From: Microbispora catharanthi
GTDB lineage: Bacteria > Actinomycetota > Actinomycetes > Streptosporangiales > Streptosporangiaceae
Reading direction: 5' to 3'
Assembly: GCF_006334915.2 (NCBI RefSeq)
Contig: NZ_VDMA02000001.1
Coordinates: forward strand, 62,001-126,000
Length of the DNA: 64,000 nucleotides
Made by a program: the position numbers and the translations under genes. Below, piece by piece: positions 16,135 through 24,478 of this stretch; position 1 is the first letter of the stretch, and the number at the start of each line of letters is the position of its first letter. The notes under the pieces were generated by a model. That model saw only the letters and a list, made by a program, of their open reading frames with translations, had not been told where the DNA came from and did not search any database.

Positions 16135-17070
16135 GATCGAGCCGGCCACCAGGAGCCCGTCCACTCCCAGGCGCAGAAGCCGTCGTACGTCGGCGAGATC
16201 CGTCGCGGACGGCGTGGACCGGTCGCACAGGCTCTCGAGGATCCTCGACCCGACGACGACGGGCCGCCCGACACGCCGGCACAGCTCCACCGTGTTCCTG
16301 ACGACCTCACATACGGCGGAGGGGTCAAGCTCCACACCGAGATCGTGTCTGCCGACGAGCACGCCGTCAGCGGCTTCGGCTATGCGCTCCGCCTCGGCGT
16401 AGCCGCGGGCCGACTCGATCTTGGCGAACACCGTGACGCCGGCCGCGCTCTCGCGTATGCGGGTTATCTGGGACGCCTGCTCGCAGAAGGACACGACGAC
16501 AGCGTCCGCGAGCACTGGGCCGAGGCGAGCGGCGAGCTCGAGTTCCGGTGCGGTCGGGCAGGAGATGCTCAAGGCCGTGCTCCGCCGTCCGACGCTTCTG
16601 GCCGAGAGCGTCATGGGCGAGGACGCCACGCATCGCGTCGTCACTTCCGCTGAGTTCACAGCGTTGACGACGAACACGTAGGCCCCGTCGGCGACGACGA
16701 TCTCGTCCCCGACGGCCACGGCGTCGAGCAGCCGCCGACCGTGGTCGATCTCCATGACCCGCGATCCCGGCTTCCTTCGCGGCGCGTTCTCGGTGCTGTC
16801 GGCGAGGACGACCTCGTCACCGGCGACCAGGTGGAGGGCTCCCGTCAGCCGCCTGACCAGAGGCTTGTCGCCCGGAAGGTCGAGCAGCACCCGGAGGCCC
16901 CCGTCTCTCGCGGCATGAATCCAGGGGGTGAGTTCGCCGCGGTCAAGGAGCGGGAGGATGTTCCCCTTCGCGATGATCCGGACGCCTGTGCATCCTGCCG
17001 CAAGAAGATCGGCGGGAGCCGGCCAAGTCTCATTTCGATTCGACAGAGTCGTGAATATGTCGGTTCTCAT
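16081..17070 (-). CDS. Pyruvate-kinase-like TIM barrel protein
   Basis: A 329-residue protein; full pyruvate kinases have ~470. The barrel core is recognisable: VTVFAKIESARGYAEAERIAEAADGVLVGRHDLGVEL corresponds to the kinase segment with the phosphoryl-transfer Lys and metal-binding Glu/Asp. GRPVVVGSRILESL stands where kinases have ATQMLESM. A B-domain-like insert is present (VVADSTENAPRR...VGDEIVVADGAYVFVV). The C-terminal regulatory domain is absent, and ARGDLG is changed to VGRHDLG. It may be a kinase using another substrate or a barrel lyase. Start at ATG 17070 has GAAGG. It faces, and overlaps, the HPr-kinase-like gene. Confidence 0.65.
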   Translation of the reverse strand: MRTDIFTTLSNRNETWPAPADLLAAGCTGVRIIAKGNILPLLDRGELTPWIHAARDGGLRVLLDLPGDKPLVRRLTGALHLVAGDEVVLADSTENAPRRKPGSRVMEIDHGRRLLDAVAVGDEIVVADGAYVFVVNAVNSAEVTTRCVASSPMTLSARSVGRRSTALSISCPTAPELELAARLGPVLADAVVVSFCEQASQITRIRESAAGVTVFAKIESARGYAEAERIAEAADGVLVGRHDLGVELDPSAVCEVVRNTVELCRRVGRPVVVGSRILESLCDRSTPSATDLADVRRLLRLGVDGLLVAGSISVLDPLRAVRVLRDLCG

Positions 17071-17229
17071 GCTGACACCTTCGGCGGGAGTACGGTCGAC
17101 GCCGGTCGGGCATTCCCGGACGGCGATGAGGACCGTCCGGAAGATGGGTATCGGCACGATTGCCGCGTCGCGTCGGGGTGCATCACCTATGGTAAGCGCG
17201 GGGCCGTGCAGTCCATACTGGAGATCGCC

Positions 17230-18045
17230 ATGAGAACGATCCACTGGCGCGATTGGCTTGAGGCGGTCGCCGCGCTTCTCACCGTCACCGGCTTGCTTCT
17301 GCCCGTCGCGATATTAGCCGGCGTATCCGCGGGCCTGTGGGACTCGAAGGACCCTCTGCAGGACATCCGGCATGTTCTGGAGTTGGTCAGCGGAGCGGTC
17401 TCCGGGTTCATGCTGGCGGCGGGAATAGCGCTGTTCACCTTGCGGCGACAGAGTATGGCGAATGGGAAAAGAACGGCAGAGGTCGAAAAATCCGTACAGG
17501 CGCTTCAGTCGATGATCTTTCCGGAGGTCGACGGCGTGCTGAAACGCCGCGAGGCGATGCCGGGATGGCCGCTGACCTTGCGCGGCGGCCGGCGGCTGTC
17601 GCTCAGCGGTATGTCGCTGCGCGCCTTCTCCCTGGAGAACCTGGGGGACCTCGAACGCATCCTCGAAGCGGGCGGCAGCTGCAGAGTCTTGTTGATCGAG
17701 CCGGGATCCAAGTCCAGCGCCGTCGCGGCGTTGAATATTTTGAACCACTCCGACCCGGCCGAGTACGATCGCGATGTTCGTCAGAGCCTCGACAGATTCG
17801 CCTCCCTGCGCGATCGTTACGCGACTCAGATGCAAATCCGGTTGCTCGATCATGTTCCGGCCGTGAGCCTTGCCGTGGTCGATCAGGGCCTTCCCGACGC
17901 GCGCACTTTCGTGGAGTTCTACACGTATGAAAACTCTTCGAATGCTCGACCCCACCTGGAGCTCAGGCCGGCCACCTCCCCAGTATGGTATGGGTACTTC
18001 ACCAATCAGTTCGAAAAGATGTGGCAACGAGCCGCGAACTACTGA
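17230..18045 (+). CDS. Two-TM protein with PLD-like (DUF5919-type) cytosolic domain
   Basis: The 271-residue product begins with two membrane helices (residues ~8-32 and ~55-75). A short coiled segment follows (RTAEVEKSVQALQSM). Then comes a domain with LSLSGMSLRAFSLENLGDLERILEAGGSCRVLLIEPGS, MQIRLLDHVPAVSLAVVDQG, FVEFYTY and a WYGYFTNQFEKMWQRA end. This resembles phospholipase-D-fold domains that lack a complete HKD motif. The ATG at 17230 has GGAG; a GTG at 17206 is possible. It lies 13 bp before a Nudix gene, so the two are probably co-expressed. The function is unknown; membrane-attached nucleotide or lipid sensing is a guess. Confidence 0.55.
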   Translation: MRTIHWRDWLEAVAALLTVTGLLLPVAILAGVSAGLWDSKDPLQDIRHVLELVSGAVSGFMLAAGIALFTLRRQSMANGKRTAEVEKSVQALQSMIFPEVDGVLKRREAMPGWPLTLRGGRRLSLSGMSLRAFSLENLGDLERILEAGGSCRVLLIEPGSKSSAVAALNILNHSDPAEYDRDVRQSLDRFASLRDRYATQMQIRLLDHVPAVSLAVVDQGLPDARTFVEFYTYENSSNARPHLELRPATSPVWYGYFTNQFEKMWQRAANY

Positions 18046-18058
18046 CATGACGTGATGG

Positions 18059-18622
18059 ATGGTGGCCATGCGAGTGGACCGGATGCCCGCAGCGAAACGT
18101 GATTCTTTCCAGGTCGCTTACCACGGGAAGGTCTTCGACATAGCGACCCAAGCGACGCGGGATCCCGGCGGACAGCAGGTGCTCGCCGAATTCGCGGCCT
18201 GTGACGACGTGGTCAGGGTCTATCCGGTCGACGACGAGAACATATGGCTCATCAGGGAGAAGCGCCTCGGCATGGGCAGTGAGCTCGTCCTGCGAACCGT
18301 GGCCGGTGGGATCGAGGAGGGCGAGGATCCTCTGGTCGCCGCTCAGCGCGAGCTGCTTGAGGAACTGGGCATCGTGGCCGACTCTTTCGAGGTCTTCCAC
18401 GAGTCGACACCGATGCTCAAGGCGTTGCACACCGTCTATCACGTCGTGGCTCGGGGCCCGAGAACGTCGGCCGACGCCTCGCGGTACAGCGATCCCGCCG
18501 AATACATCGAGCCCGCGATCTTCCCCATCGACCAGGTCGAGCACCTTGTCTGGGACGGCTCGATCCGGGAGGACATCATCGCGTTCGGTCTGCTCAGACT
18601 GCTTCGCTGCCTCCGCCGATAA
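18059..18622 (+). CDS. Nudix hydrolase (ADP-sugar pyrophosphatase-like)
   Basis: A 187-residue cytosolic enzyme with a perfect Nudix box, GGIEEGEDPLVAAQRELLEELGI, which binds Mg2+ and hydrolyses nucleoside diphosphates linked to another moiety. The upstream part (FQVAYHGKVFDIATQATRD, VRVYPVDDENIWLIREKR) resembles NudF-type ADP-ribose/ADP-sugar pyrophosphatases. Starts at ATG 18059 or 18068 are both possible. It is encoded directly behind the 2-TM PLD-like gene, hinting that the two act on the same nucleotide. Confidence 0.88.
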   Translation: MVAMRVDRMPAAKRDSFQVAYHGKVFDIATQATRDPGGQQVLAEFAACDDVVRVYPVDDENIWLIREKRLGMGSELVLRTVAGGIEEGEDPLVAAQRELLEELGIVADSFEVFHESTPMLKALHTVYHVVARGPRTSADASRYSDPAEYIEPAIFPIDQVEHLVWDGSIREDIIAFGLLRLLRCLRR

Positions 18623-18912
18623 GGCGTCGACAGCGTCCGCGGTCGTCGCCGAGTCGACCGCTCCCGGGGTGCGAGCTGCCCACGATCACCTCGGGTAGCG
18701 GCAAGCCCGCGGGGGTGGTCGAGCAGGGCAAGCCGTCTCCGGCCCTTACCTGCTGGTTCCGGGATGCGGCAGGCGACATCCTGGCCTTCGTCTCCGTTGG
18801 TTGGCGCACGCCCCGACGCCCTACGTCCCCATGACTCCCCGGACTGCCCGGTGCCTGCTCCGCATGATTCTTTCGGCCTACTGCGGTCGCTTCCGCGTGG
18901 TGGGCTGGTCGC

Positions 18913-19419
18913 TCAGGGCTGCCAGTCGTCCTGGTAGTCGGTGTGCCAGTTGTACGCGGAAGCCTCCAGCTTCAGCAGGTGCTCCGCCTGCGCATGCTCC
19001 TCGAGCGCCAGGTAGAGCTCGTTGACGAGCACGGACTCCAGGAAATCCACGCGGTCCCGCTTCGCGCCCAGGTCTCGCTCCGCTTTGTGCGAGTTGCGCT
19101 CCCCGGCGTCCGCGGCCTTGTACGCCCGGTTCAAATCCTCGGCGATACGGGCCCGCAGGAAAGCGATCAACCCCGCGAACACGGTTTTCCCCTGATGCGC
19201 ACGGGCCCTGCGCGCGTCGGTCATGATCTCGCGGTAGCGGGCGGCGAGGGCGGGCTCGTCCGTGCTCGTCAGTTCCAGCCGGGGGAAGCGCCGTCGATGC
19301 GTTTCCCCGTCGCCCGGCTCTTCACCGTCAGCGGCCAGGGCGTCCCCGAGGAGCTCTGCTGCGAGCAGGGGACGGTTGCGGACCAGCTCCAGGAGCGTTC
19401 CGCGATCGATCCTTGTCAT
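18913..19419 (-). CDS. DUF6221-like protein
   Basis: A 168-residue protein without signal or membrane segments. The middle and end (GLIAFLRARIAEDLNRAYKAAD, RDRVDFLESVLVNELYLALEE, LLKLEASAYNWHTDYQDDWQP) resemble the small actinobacterial DUF6221 family, which typically starts with LVAFLRARLDEDE and ends with YADHPDYRxEWRP. Here about 75 extra residues precede that part (MTRIDRGTLLELVRNRPLLAAELLG). No function is known. It stands alone, with no readable gene in the 290 bp before the Nudix stop. Confidence 0.55.
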   Translation of the reverse strand: MTRIDRGTLLELVRNRPLLAAELLGDALAADGEEPGDGETHRRRFPRLELTSTDEPALAARYREIMTDARRARAHQGKTVFAGLIAFLRARIAEDLNRAYKAADAGERNSHKAERDLGAKRDRVDFLESVLVNELYLALEEHAQAEHLLKLEASAYNWHTDYQDDWQP

Positions 19420-19764
19420 GGCCAGGAGGTTACATGGAGTAATCGCGTACGCGCCAAGGGTGGCTGACGTGGGCTGTGGTGGTTTCCTTCCCTCCGGTGG
19501 AAGCTCTCTTCAACCCGGTGGTTCTTGACGACGTGCTCCGAGTCCCGGGCCAGGTTCGGGGGCAGCGTGAGGGTGAACACCGCTGCACTCGGCGCCGGCA
19601 ACGACGGTGCGGCGGTAGGCGCCCGGGCCACGCATTCTTGGGGGAGCGGCGAATTGTGCGAGAGTGAACGGTCCTCGCAATATTCGCCGCTTATGTCTCG
19701 ACTCGGACAAATTGCGGTGAACTGGTCTACGCCTGGCTGCGCGGTGCCTATAGCCTCGTCGCCC
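19420..19764. other. Intergenic stretch before the degenerate peptidase gene
   Basis: No convincing gene. The only signal is the TATAGC -10 candidate at 19749-19754 in front of the GTG at 19765. Confidence 0.5.
19749..19754 (+). promoter_or_regulatory. -10 element TATAGC of a probably leaderless transcript
   Basis: TATAGC ends 10 bp before the GTG at 19765. With a normal 6-8 bp discriminator, transcription would start within a few bases of the start codon. No ribosome site is present, consistent with leaderless translation. No clear -35. Confidence 0.45.
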
Positions 19765-20523
19765 GTGAAACAGAGCATGATCGCGCTTGCGGCCGCAACG
19801 GCGGTGGCGGTTGTCCCGGCCGGCTCCGCCGCGGCCCGCCCCGTCAAGGACAAGACCCTCACCGAGAACGCCCTGTACAAGGCCGGAGCGCTGCCCACCA
19901 CAGCGTGCCGGGAAAAGCCCATCAAGAAGCTCGACCCGAAATCGGCGAGAAGCTACCTCAATGGCGTCCTCGCCTGCCTCAACCGGACCTGGGCCGGGGA
20001 ATTGAAGGCGGCGGGCCTGAAGTGGTCGACGCCCAAGGTCGTGTACGCCACCAAGGCGCCGGCGAGATTCTGCGGAGCGAAGTGGAAGGACTGGGGCTCC
20101 TACTACTGCAAAGCCTCCCGCACGATTGAGATCGTCCTGGCCAAGGACCTCCTGGAGGAGACCGACGACCTTTTCCTGTTCTTCCTGATGGCCTCGCTCC
20201 ACGGCGAGCACGTGCAGAACCTTGGCGGCATCGCCCGCGCCGTGAACAAGCTTCCCTACGGCAGCAAGGCGGAGTTCGACGAGCAGAACCGGCGGTATTA
20301 CCTGCAGAACATCTGTCTCGCCAGCGCCTTCGTCGCGAGCGTCTGGAAGTCCCTGCACCGTGGTCGCGAGGACTGGGACGACCTGCTCTTCTACATGCGT
20401 GACTGGGCGGGCAAGAGCACCGGAAGCAGGAAGTCGGTCACCTACTGGGCCGGGCAGGGCTTCGCGACCGGCGACCCCGCCGCCTGCAACACGTGGACCG
20501 CGCCCTCCGCCAAGGTGGCCTGA
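19765..20523 (+). CDS. Secreted degenerate neutral zinc metallopeptidase homologue
   Basis: A 252-residue secreted protein with a signal peptide (VKQSMIALAAATAVAVVPAGSAAA). The rest follows the YpfJ/neutral zinc metallopeptidase layout: SYLNGVLACLNRTW, a cysteine pair segment (FCGAKWKDWGSYYCKASRTIEIVL), then the would-be active site helix LMASLHGEHVQNLGG. Family members have HEYGHHVQ here; this protein reads SLHGEHVQ, so the HExxH is gone. The later ADCFAG metal-ligand segment reads QNICLAS. It is therefore probably non-catalytic, a binding or inhibitor-like pseudoenzyme. Start codon is GTG without a ribosome site, close to a TATAGC -10. Confidence 0.7.
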   Translation: MKQSMIALAAATAVAVVPAGSAAARPVKDKTLTENALYKAGALPTTACREKPIKKLDPKSARSYLNGVLACLNRTWAGELKAAGLKWSTPKVVYATKAPARFCGAKWKDWGSYYCKASRTIEIVLAKDLLEETDDLFLFFLMASLHGEHVQNLGGIARAVNKLPYGSKAEFDEQNRRYYLQNICLASAFVASVWKSLHRGREDWDDLLFYMRDWAGKSTGSRKSVTYWAGQGFATGDPAACNTWTAPSAKVA

Positions 20524-20706
20524 CACCTTGTATCCCCCGACCAGGATGCCGAGCTCTTGCACTTCGACCACGTGGTGATCCGGCACCGATCGGCCGTCGC
20601 CGTCGTCCAGGGGATCGGCGGCCGCGCGAGCCGCTGGAAGGACACGCTGAAGCCGGCCAGGAAGGCCGCCGCGAGACTCGTCTCGGACTACCCGCGGCAG
20701 GCCTGA
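20524..20706 (+). pseudogene. C-terminal fragment of an unidentified protein
   Basis: Directly after the peptidase stop and in the same frame, 60 codons with high GC at third positions encode PDQDAELLHFDHVVIRHRSAVAVVQGIGG-type sequence and end at a TGA followed by a terminator hairpin. There is no plausible start codon with a ribosome site. It looks like the tail of a small extracellular sensor-type protein joined by deletion, but the family is not identified. Confidence 0.35.
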
Positions 20707-20707
20707 C

Positions 20708-20742
20708 GGCCTGCCGGGGAGGGAGGGCCTCCCCGGCAGGCC
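20708..20742. terminator. Bidirectional terminator hairpin
   Basis: A perfect 15-bp stem, GGCCTGCCGGGGAGG / CCTCCCCGGCAGGCC, with a 5-nt loop. It lies six bases upstream (on the + strand) of the end of the amidase gene, between convergent units, and can stop transcription in both directions. Confidence 0.8.
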
Positions 20743-20748
20743 GCACCG

Positions 20749-23202
20749 TCAGGGGGTCACCGGCCGGGTCGCCGCCGAGGTGGCGGTGGCCTTCGCATAG
20801 GCCTTCGCCGACACGGTCACCCGTACGGCGACGTGGGCGCCGCGGTCGTGGCCCGTGAGGTGATAGGTCCGCCCCGTGGCGCCCCTGACCGGAACGCCGT
20901 CGCGCAGCCACCGGTAGGTGACCTTCTCGGGCGACGGCGTCCACGTGCCGGGGGACGCCTTCAGCGTGCGGCCGACCTTCGGCGTTCCGCTCACGATGGG
21001 CGGCTCGGCCGAGGTGAACGTTCCCGGCGCGACCGGCGCGGTCGCCGCCGAACGTGCCGAGGTGGCCGTGAAGTACGGGTCGTCGACGGTCACCTCGACG
21101 AGCACGCTCTTGCCGAGGTCCGCGACGCCCGGCCGATATGTGGCCTTGGTGGCCCCGGAGACCGCCGTGCCGTCCACGTACCACTGGTAGGTGAAGCCCG
21201 CCACCTGCCGCGACCAGGTGCCGGGGGAGGCGGTGAGCTCATCGCCGACCTTGGCGGACCCGCCGATCACCGGCAGCGTGGTGTTGACCACCGGCGACCG
21301 CTGCGCGTCGTGGAGGTCTGCTTCGGCGGCGCGGACGAAGACCTGGCGGTGGGCGTACCAGAGTTGGTAGTAGCGGTCCTGTCCCTTGAGGTCGGTGCGG
21401 TCGCCCGGCGCCGATCCGTCGAACGACACCGCCCGGTAGTAGTCGGTGACGATGTCGTCGTCGCTCACGGCGTAGGCCTGGCCGACCGGGATCTTGTATT
21501 CCAGCGGCGACAGGGCCTGGACCGGAATGCCGGTGCCGGTGTAGGCGGTCGCCTCGGGGTAGGCGCGGCCGTAGACGGCGGCGGGGGTGGTCGCCCCGGC
21601 CTTCACGGTGACCGTCTTCGCCTGTGTGCGGACCACGACGGGATGGTCGGCGGGGTTGTGCAGCCAGGCGAGGGAGCCGGCCCACCACACGCCGAGCCAG
21701 TCGCCCTGCACCTGGGCGACGACGAGCTTGTGGCCGGACACGACGCGGGCGCTGATGTCGCTGACGTATGTCGTGCCCGCGGTGGCACCGGGTTTCCAGC
21801 CGGGGTCGGCGGCGAGCGGCGCGGTCTCGGAGGGTGACTGGTAGAGGGGCAGGAAGTTGGTGCCCGCTCCGGGGACGCAGTCGGGGGAGGGCGGGGAGGC
21901 GGCGGCGCAGCCGGTCAGTGGCTGCGGGTTGTCCTGGTAGCCGGTACGGACCTCCACGACGTCGCCGGGGGCGACGTCGGCCGTCGCGTCCCGGCCGCCG
22001 CCGACGGGGGCGCCGAGCAGGTCGAAGTAGTGGTCCCAGTCCCAGTAGGGGCCCGGGTCCCAGTGCATGCTCTTGGTGGCGCCGAGGACGGTTCCGGGCA
22101 CCTGGTCGTGGCCGATGACGTGCGCCCGGTCGAGGGGGATGCCGTACTTCTGTGCGAGGTGTTTCACCAGCGTGGCCGACGTCTGGTACATCGACTCGGT
22201 GAACCAGTTGGCGGTGCCGGCGAAGCCTTCGTGTTCGATGCCGATGGCGTGCATGTTGACGTACCAGTTGCCGGCGTGCCAGCCGACGTCCTTGGCGTCG
22301 AGGTGCTGGGCGATGTGGCCGTCGGAGGACCGGATGGTGTAGTTCCAAGCGAGGTATGTCGGGTCCTGGGCCAACCGCACCGAGGGGCCGTAGTAGCCCT
22401 CGGTGTCGTGGATGACGATGTAGTCGAGCTTGGGCCCGCCCGGCCCGGTCCTGTCGGCGATGTCGTGGTTGCCGTAGTCGGTCGTGTTGTCCGGCTCGCT
22501 GGCGGAGCCCTTGGCGTACGGTGCCTCCAGCCACTCACAGTCGAGGCCGGACGGGCAGTCGACGCCGGCATCGGCGGCGAGCCGCGCGGCAGGCAGGGCG
22601 ACCGAGTCGTCGGCGGCGAGGGTGACCCGCTGGCCGTCCGCGGTGACGCGGCTCTCGCCGGTGCGGAGGGTCTGGTAGACCTGCCGGACGAAGTCGTTCT
22701 TCGCCCCGAACCGCGCCACCGCGTCCCGCCAGGAGGCCAGGTCGTCGCCGTCGTCGTGGTAGGACGCCAGCAGCGCCGCGCCGCCGCAGATGCCGGCGTT
22801 CGGCTCCCGGCGCAGCGCGTCGGCCGTCAGACCGGTCAGCTCGGCCGCCGCCGCGATCTGGCTTTTCGACTCGGCCGCGCGGCCCTTGTCCGCGCCGTCC
22901 CAGGCCACGGGTGCTCGGTCGCTCAGGTCGAACACGCCGTAGCCGCCGTCGGAGCTCGGCTTGCCCTGGTGGTCGTCCCAGCGGGACAGCATGTACGCCA
23001 CGGCCTTCAGCAGCGGTTCCGGCACGCCCGCCGCCTTGGCCGCCTCGCCGAAGGCGGCTTCGCGAGTGGGCGCCGACAGCGTTGCCGTGCAGGAGACCCC
23101 CGGCCCGGCCGAGGAGGTGGAGGCCAGTACGGACGGCGCGGCGGGGAACAGCGCCGCCGCCGCGGCGACCGCGACGGCGATGCCGCGATGTGGAGTTCTC
23201 AA
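20749..23202 (-). CDS. Secreted N-acetylmuramoyl-L-alanine amidase with Ig-like repeats
   Basis: An 817-residue secreted cell-wall hydrolase. After a signal peptide (AVAVAAAAALFPAAPSVLAS) comes a ~220-residue N-terminal domain, then an Amidase_2/PGRP zinc domain at about residues 255-400. The key motifs are YIVIHDTEG, VGWHAGNWYVNMHAIGIEHEG, HVIGHDQVPG and HWDPGPYWDWDHY (His and acidic ligands all present). It cleaves the bond between MurNAc and the stem peptide. The middle holds SH3-like and beta-rich segments. The end carries two Ig-like repeats (KVGDELTASPGTW...YQW; KVGRTLKASPGTW...YRW), probably for wall binding. Start is a TTG with AAGGGG upstream. Confidence 0.88.
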   Translation of the reverse strand: MRTPHRGIAVAVAAAAALFPAAPSVLASTSSAGPGVSCTATLSAPTREAAFGEAAKAAGVPEPLLKAVAYMLSRWDDHQGKPSSDGGYGVFDLSDRAPVAWDGADKGRAAESKSQIAAAAELTGLTADALRREPNAGICGGAALLASYHDDGDDLASWRDAVARFGAKNDFVRQVYQTLRTGESRVTADGQRVTLAADDSVALPAARLAADAGVDCPSGLDCEWLEAPYAKGSASEPDNTTDYGNHDIADRTGPGGPKLDYIVIHDTEGYYGPSVRLAQDPTYLAWNYTIRSSDGHIAQHLDAKDVGWHAGNWYVNMHAIGIEHEGFAGTANWFTESMYQTSATLVKHLAQKYGIPLDRAHVIGHDQVPGTVLGATKSMHWDPGPYWDWDHYFDLLGAPVGGGRDATADVAPGDVVEVRTGYQDNPQPLTGCAAASPPSPDCVPGAGTNFLPLYQSPSETAPLAADPGWKPGATAGTTYVSDISARVVSGHKLVVAQVQGDWLGVWWAGSLAWLHNPADHPVVVRTQAKTVTVKAGATTPAAVYGRAYPEATAYTGTGIPVQALSPLEYKIPVGQAYAVSDDDIVTDYYRAVSFDGSAPGDRTDLKGQDRYYQLWYAHRQVFVRAAEADLHDAQRSPVVNTTLPVIGGSAKVGDELTASPGTWSRQVAGFTYQWYVDGTAVSGATKATYRPGVADLGKSVLVEVTVDDPYFTATSARSAATAPVAPGTFTSAEPPIVSGTPKVGRTLKASPGTWTPSPEKVTYRWLRDGVPVRGATGRTYHLTGHDRGAHVAVRVTVSAKAYAKATATSAATRPVTP

Positions 23203-23842
23203 CGTTGTGCGACCCCTTCTCGAATGCCTGTGGGGGGATCAGGCCGGGGCAATCACACCCCTGCGCGCCGCCGTACGCCAGAGCGCCACGCAAATCTCGT
23301 CGAGATCGTAACTTTTCACCAGACAGGCCGAGTCAGATGAAAATCCTCGCCCGGAGCGCAGGGCCGTCCTTCACGTGGTTGTAGGCGAACAGCGCCTTGC
23401 GCACGTTGGTGGCCGCGCCGGAGGCGCGCAGGTAGGCGGCCGCGGCGGGGATCGCGTCCGCGGGGTCGTAGACGTCGGTACGGCCGTCGCCGTTTCCATC
23501 GACCGCGTAAGCGGCGAAGGTGGCAGGAAGGGAACTGTATGGGCCCGCGAGCCCCGGCAGCCGGGCGGCGCCGGCGTCTCATCGGACGGTCTCCAGCACG
23601 AGGTCCTCGTGTACAACGTCGCCCCGGCGAACCCCCGTATCGTCCCCCACGCCGAGGCGTTGCGCCACACCTATACCCGGCCACGTGCAGGGCGACCGTG
23701 CCTGGCTGCTGGCCGCGGGCCGGCACTGGCGCGAGCACCTGAATCGCAAGTCCCGCCTGCCCGACCGGTGCGTCAGCTTCCGAGACCGCGGCCGGCCCTA
23801 CGAGGCGGCCGGGCTCTCTCCGGCGGCTTGGGCAAGCCGTCT
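23203..23842. other. Degenerate region between amidase and TetR genes
   Basis: The first part contains a transglycosylase remnant on the minus strand. The remainder on the plus strand has one frame with high GC at third positions (GDRAWLLAAGRHWREHLNRK) around 23690-23840 that I cannot assign; it lacks a start. Confidence 0.4.
23334..23560 (-). pseudogene. Lytic transglycosylase C-terminal remnant, frameshifted
   Basis: Reading the minus strand, GARGPIQF appears in one frame. The next frame continues as LPATFAAYAVDGNGDG, DVYDPADAIPAAAAYLRASGA and KALFAYNHV, ending at a TGA at 23334. This order (GPMQFLPATW..., NPADAI, AAAYL, YN) is the C-terminal half of SLT/MltB-type transglycosylases. One extra C in the run after the CAGTTC codons explains the frame change. 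The catalytic N-terminal half is absent. Confidence 0.75.
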
Positions 23843-24415
23843 TCAGCGCAGCAGGAGATCGATGGCTACCTCCAGTCGTTCGAGGTAGACCTCCCGTGAT
23901 GCGACCTGATGCTTGAGGCCGATCGATGCGCTGATCATCGTCTGTGCAACGGAGGGAGCCGCCTCTCGTCCCGACTTGATGGCGATCGCGTCTGTGATCA
24001 GTTCCTCAAATCGTCTCCGCGGGGTCTCGATGATCTCCCCGAGGAGGTCGGGATTGTCCTCGATGACCACCGCGACATCGCTCGTCAGCGGGCCGATGTA
24101 GCGGCCCGCCCACTGATCGAACGCTTCGACGAGACGCTCCAGAAGGGGTCGGTCAGTGTCGGCCAGGACGCGTTCGACCGCTGTGATGTCGCGATCCAAG
24201 GCCTGACTAACCGCAGCACGGAACAGAGTCTCCTTCGAGGAGAAGAGGAAATAGAGCCCGGGCCGGGAGATACGCGCCGCCCGCGCCACCTCCTCCATCG
24301 AGGTCTTCCGGTAACCGAATCGCGCGAACGTGACCATCGCGGAGTCCAGAACCATGGTCCGACGGTCGGTATCGGCGGCTGTCGACGGCGGGTGACCGAC
24401 CTCGGGACTGCTCAT
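23843..24415 (-). CDS. TetR-family transcriptional regulator
   Basis: A 190-residue repressor with a standard N-terminal helix-turn-helix (VTFARFGYRKTSMEEVARAARISRPGLYFLFSSKETLF) and a C-terminal domain of the type that includes KHQVASREVYLERLE. It is divergent from a short-chain dehydrogenase. Their 63-bp spacer contains an inverted repeat whose arms include the -10 hexamers of both promoters, so it very probably represses itself and the dehydrogenase. Confidence 0.9.
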   Translation of the reverse strand: MSSPEVGHPPSTAADTDRRTMVLDSAMVTFARFGYRKTSMEEVARAARISRPGLYFLFSSKETLFRAAVSQALDRDITAVERVLADTDRPLLERLVEAFDQWAGRYIGPLTSDVAVVIEDNPDLLGEIIETPRRRFEELITDAIAIKSGREAAPSVAQTMISASIGLKHQVASREVYLERLEVAIDLLLR

Positions 24416-24441
24416 GAGACGAGCATACGAGCGATATGCGC

Positions 24442-24471
24442 ACTATACAAATAGAGTCTAGTGTGTATAGT
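24442..24471. promoter_or_regulatory. Divergent promoter with operator arms on both -10 hexamers
   Basis: ACTATACA (24442-24449) and TGTATAGT (24464-24471) are perfect inverted repeats 14 nt apart. TATAGT on the plus strand (24466-24471) is an ideal -10 for the dehydrogenase, ending 8 bp before its GTG. The mirror TATAGT on the minus strand serves the TetR gene. An inner TAGA-G-TCTA dyad (24452-24460) lies between them. Confidence 0.7.
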
Positions 24472-24478
24472 CACCGCC

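Noticed and set aside
18623-18912. Possible coding fragment (GSGKPAGVVEQGKPSPALTCWF) after the Nudix gene
   Set aside because: No start, no stop context and no family recognised; left unannotated.
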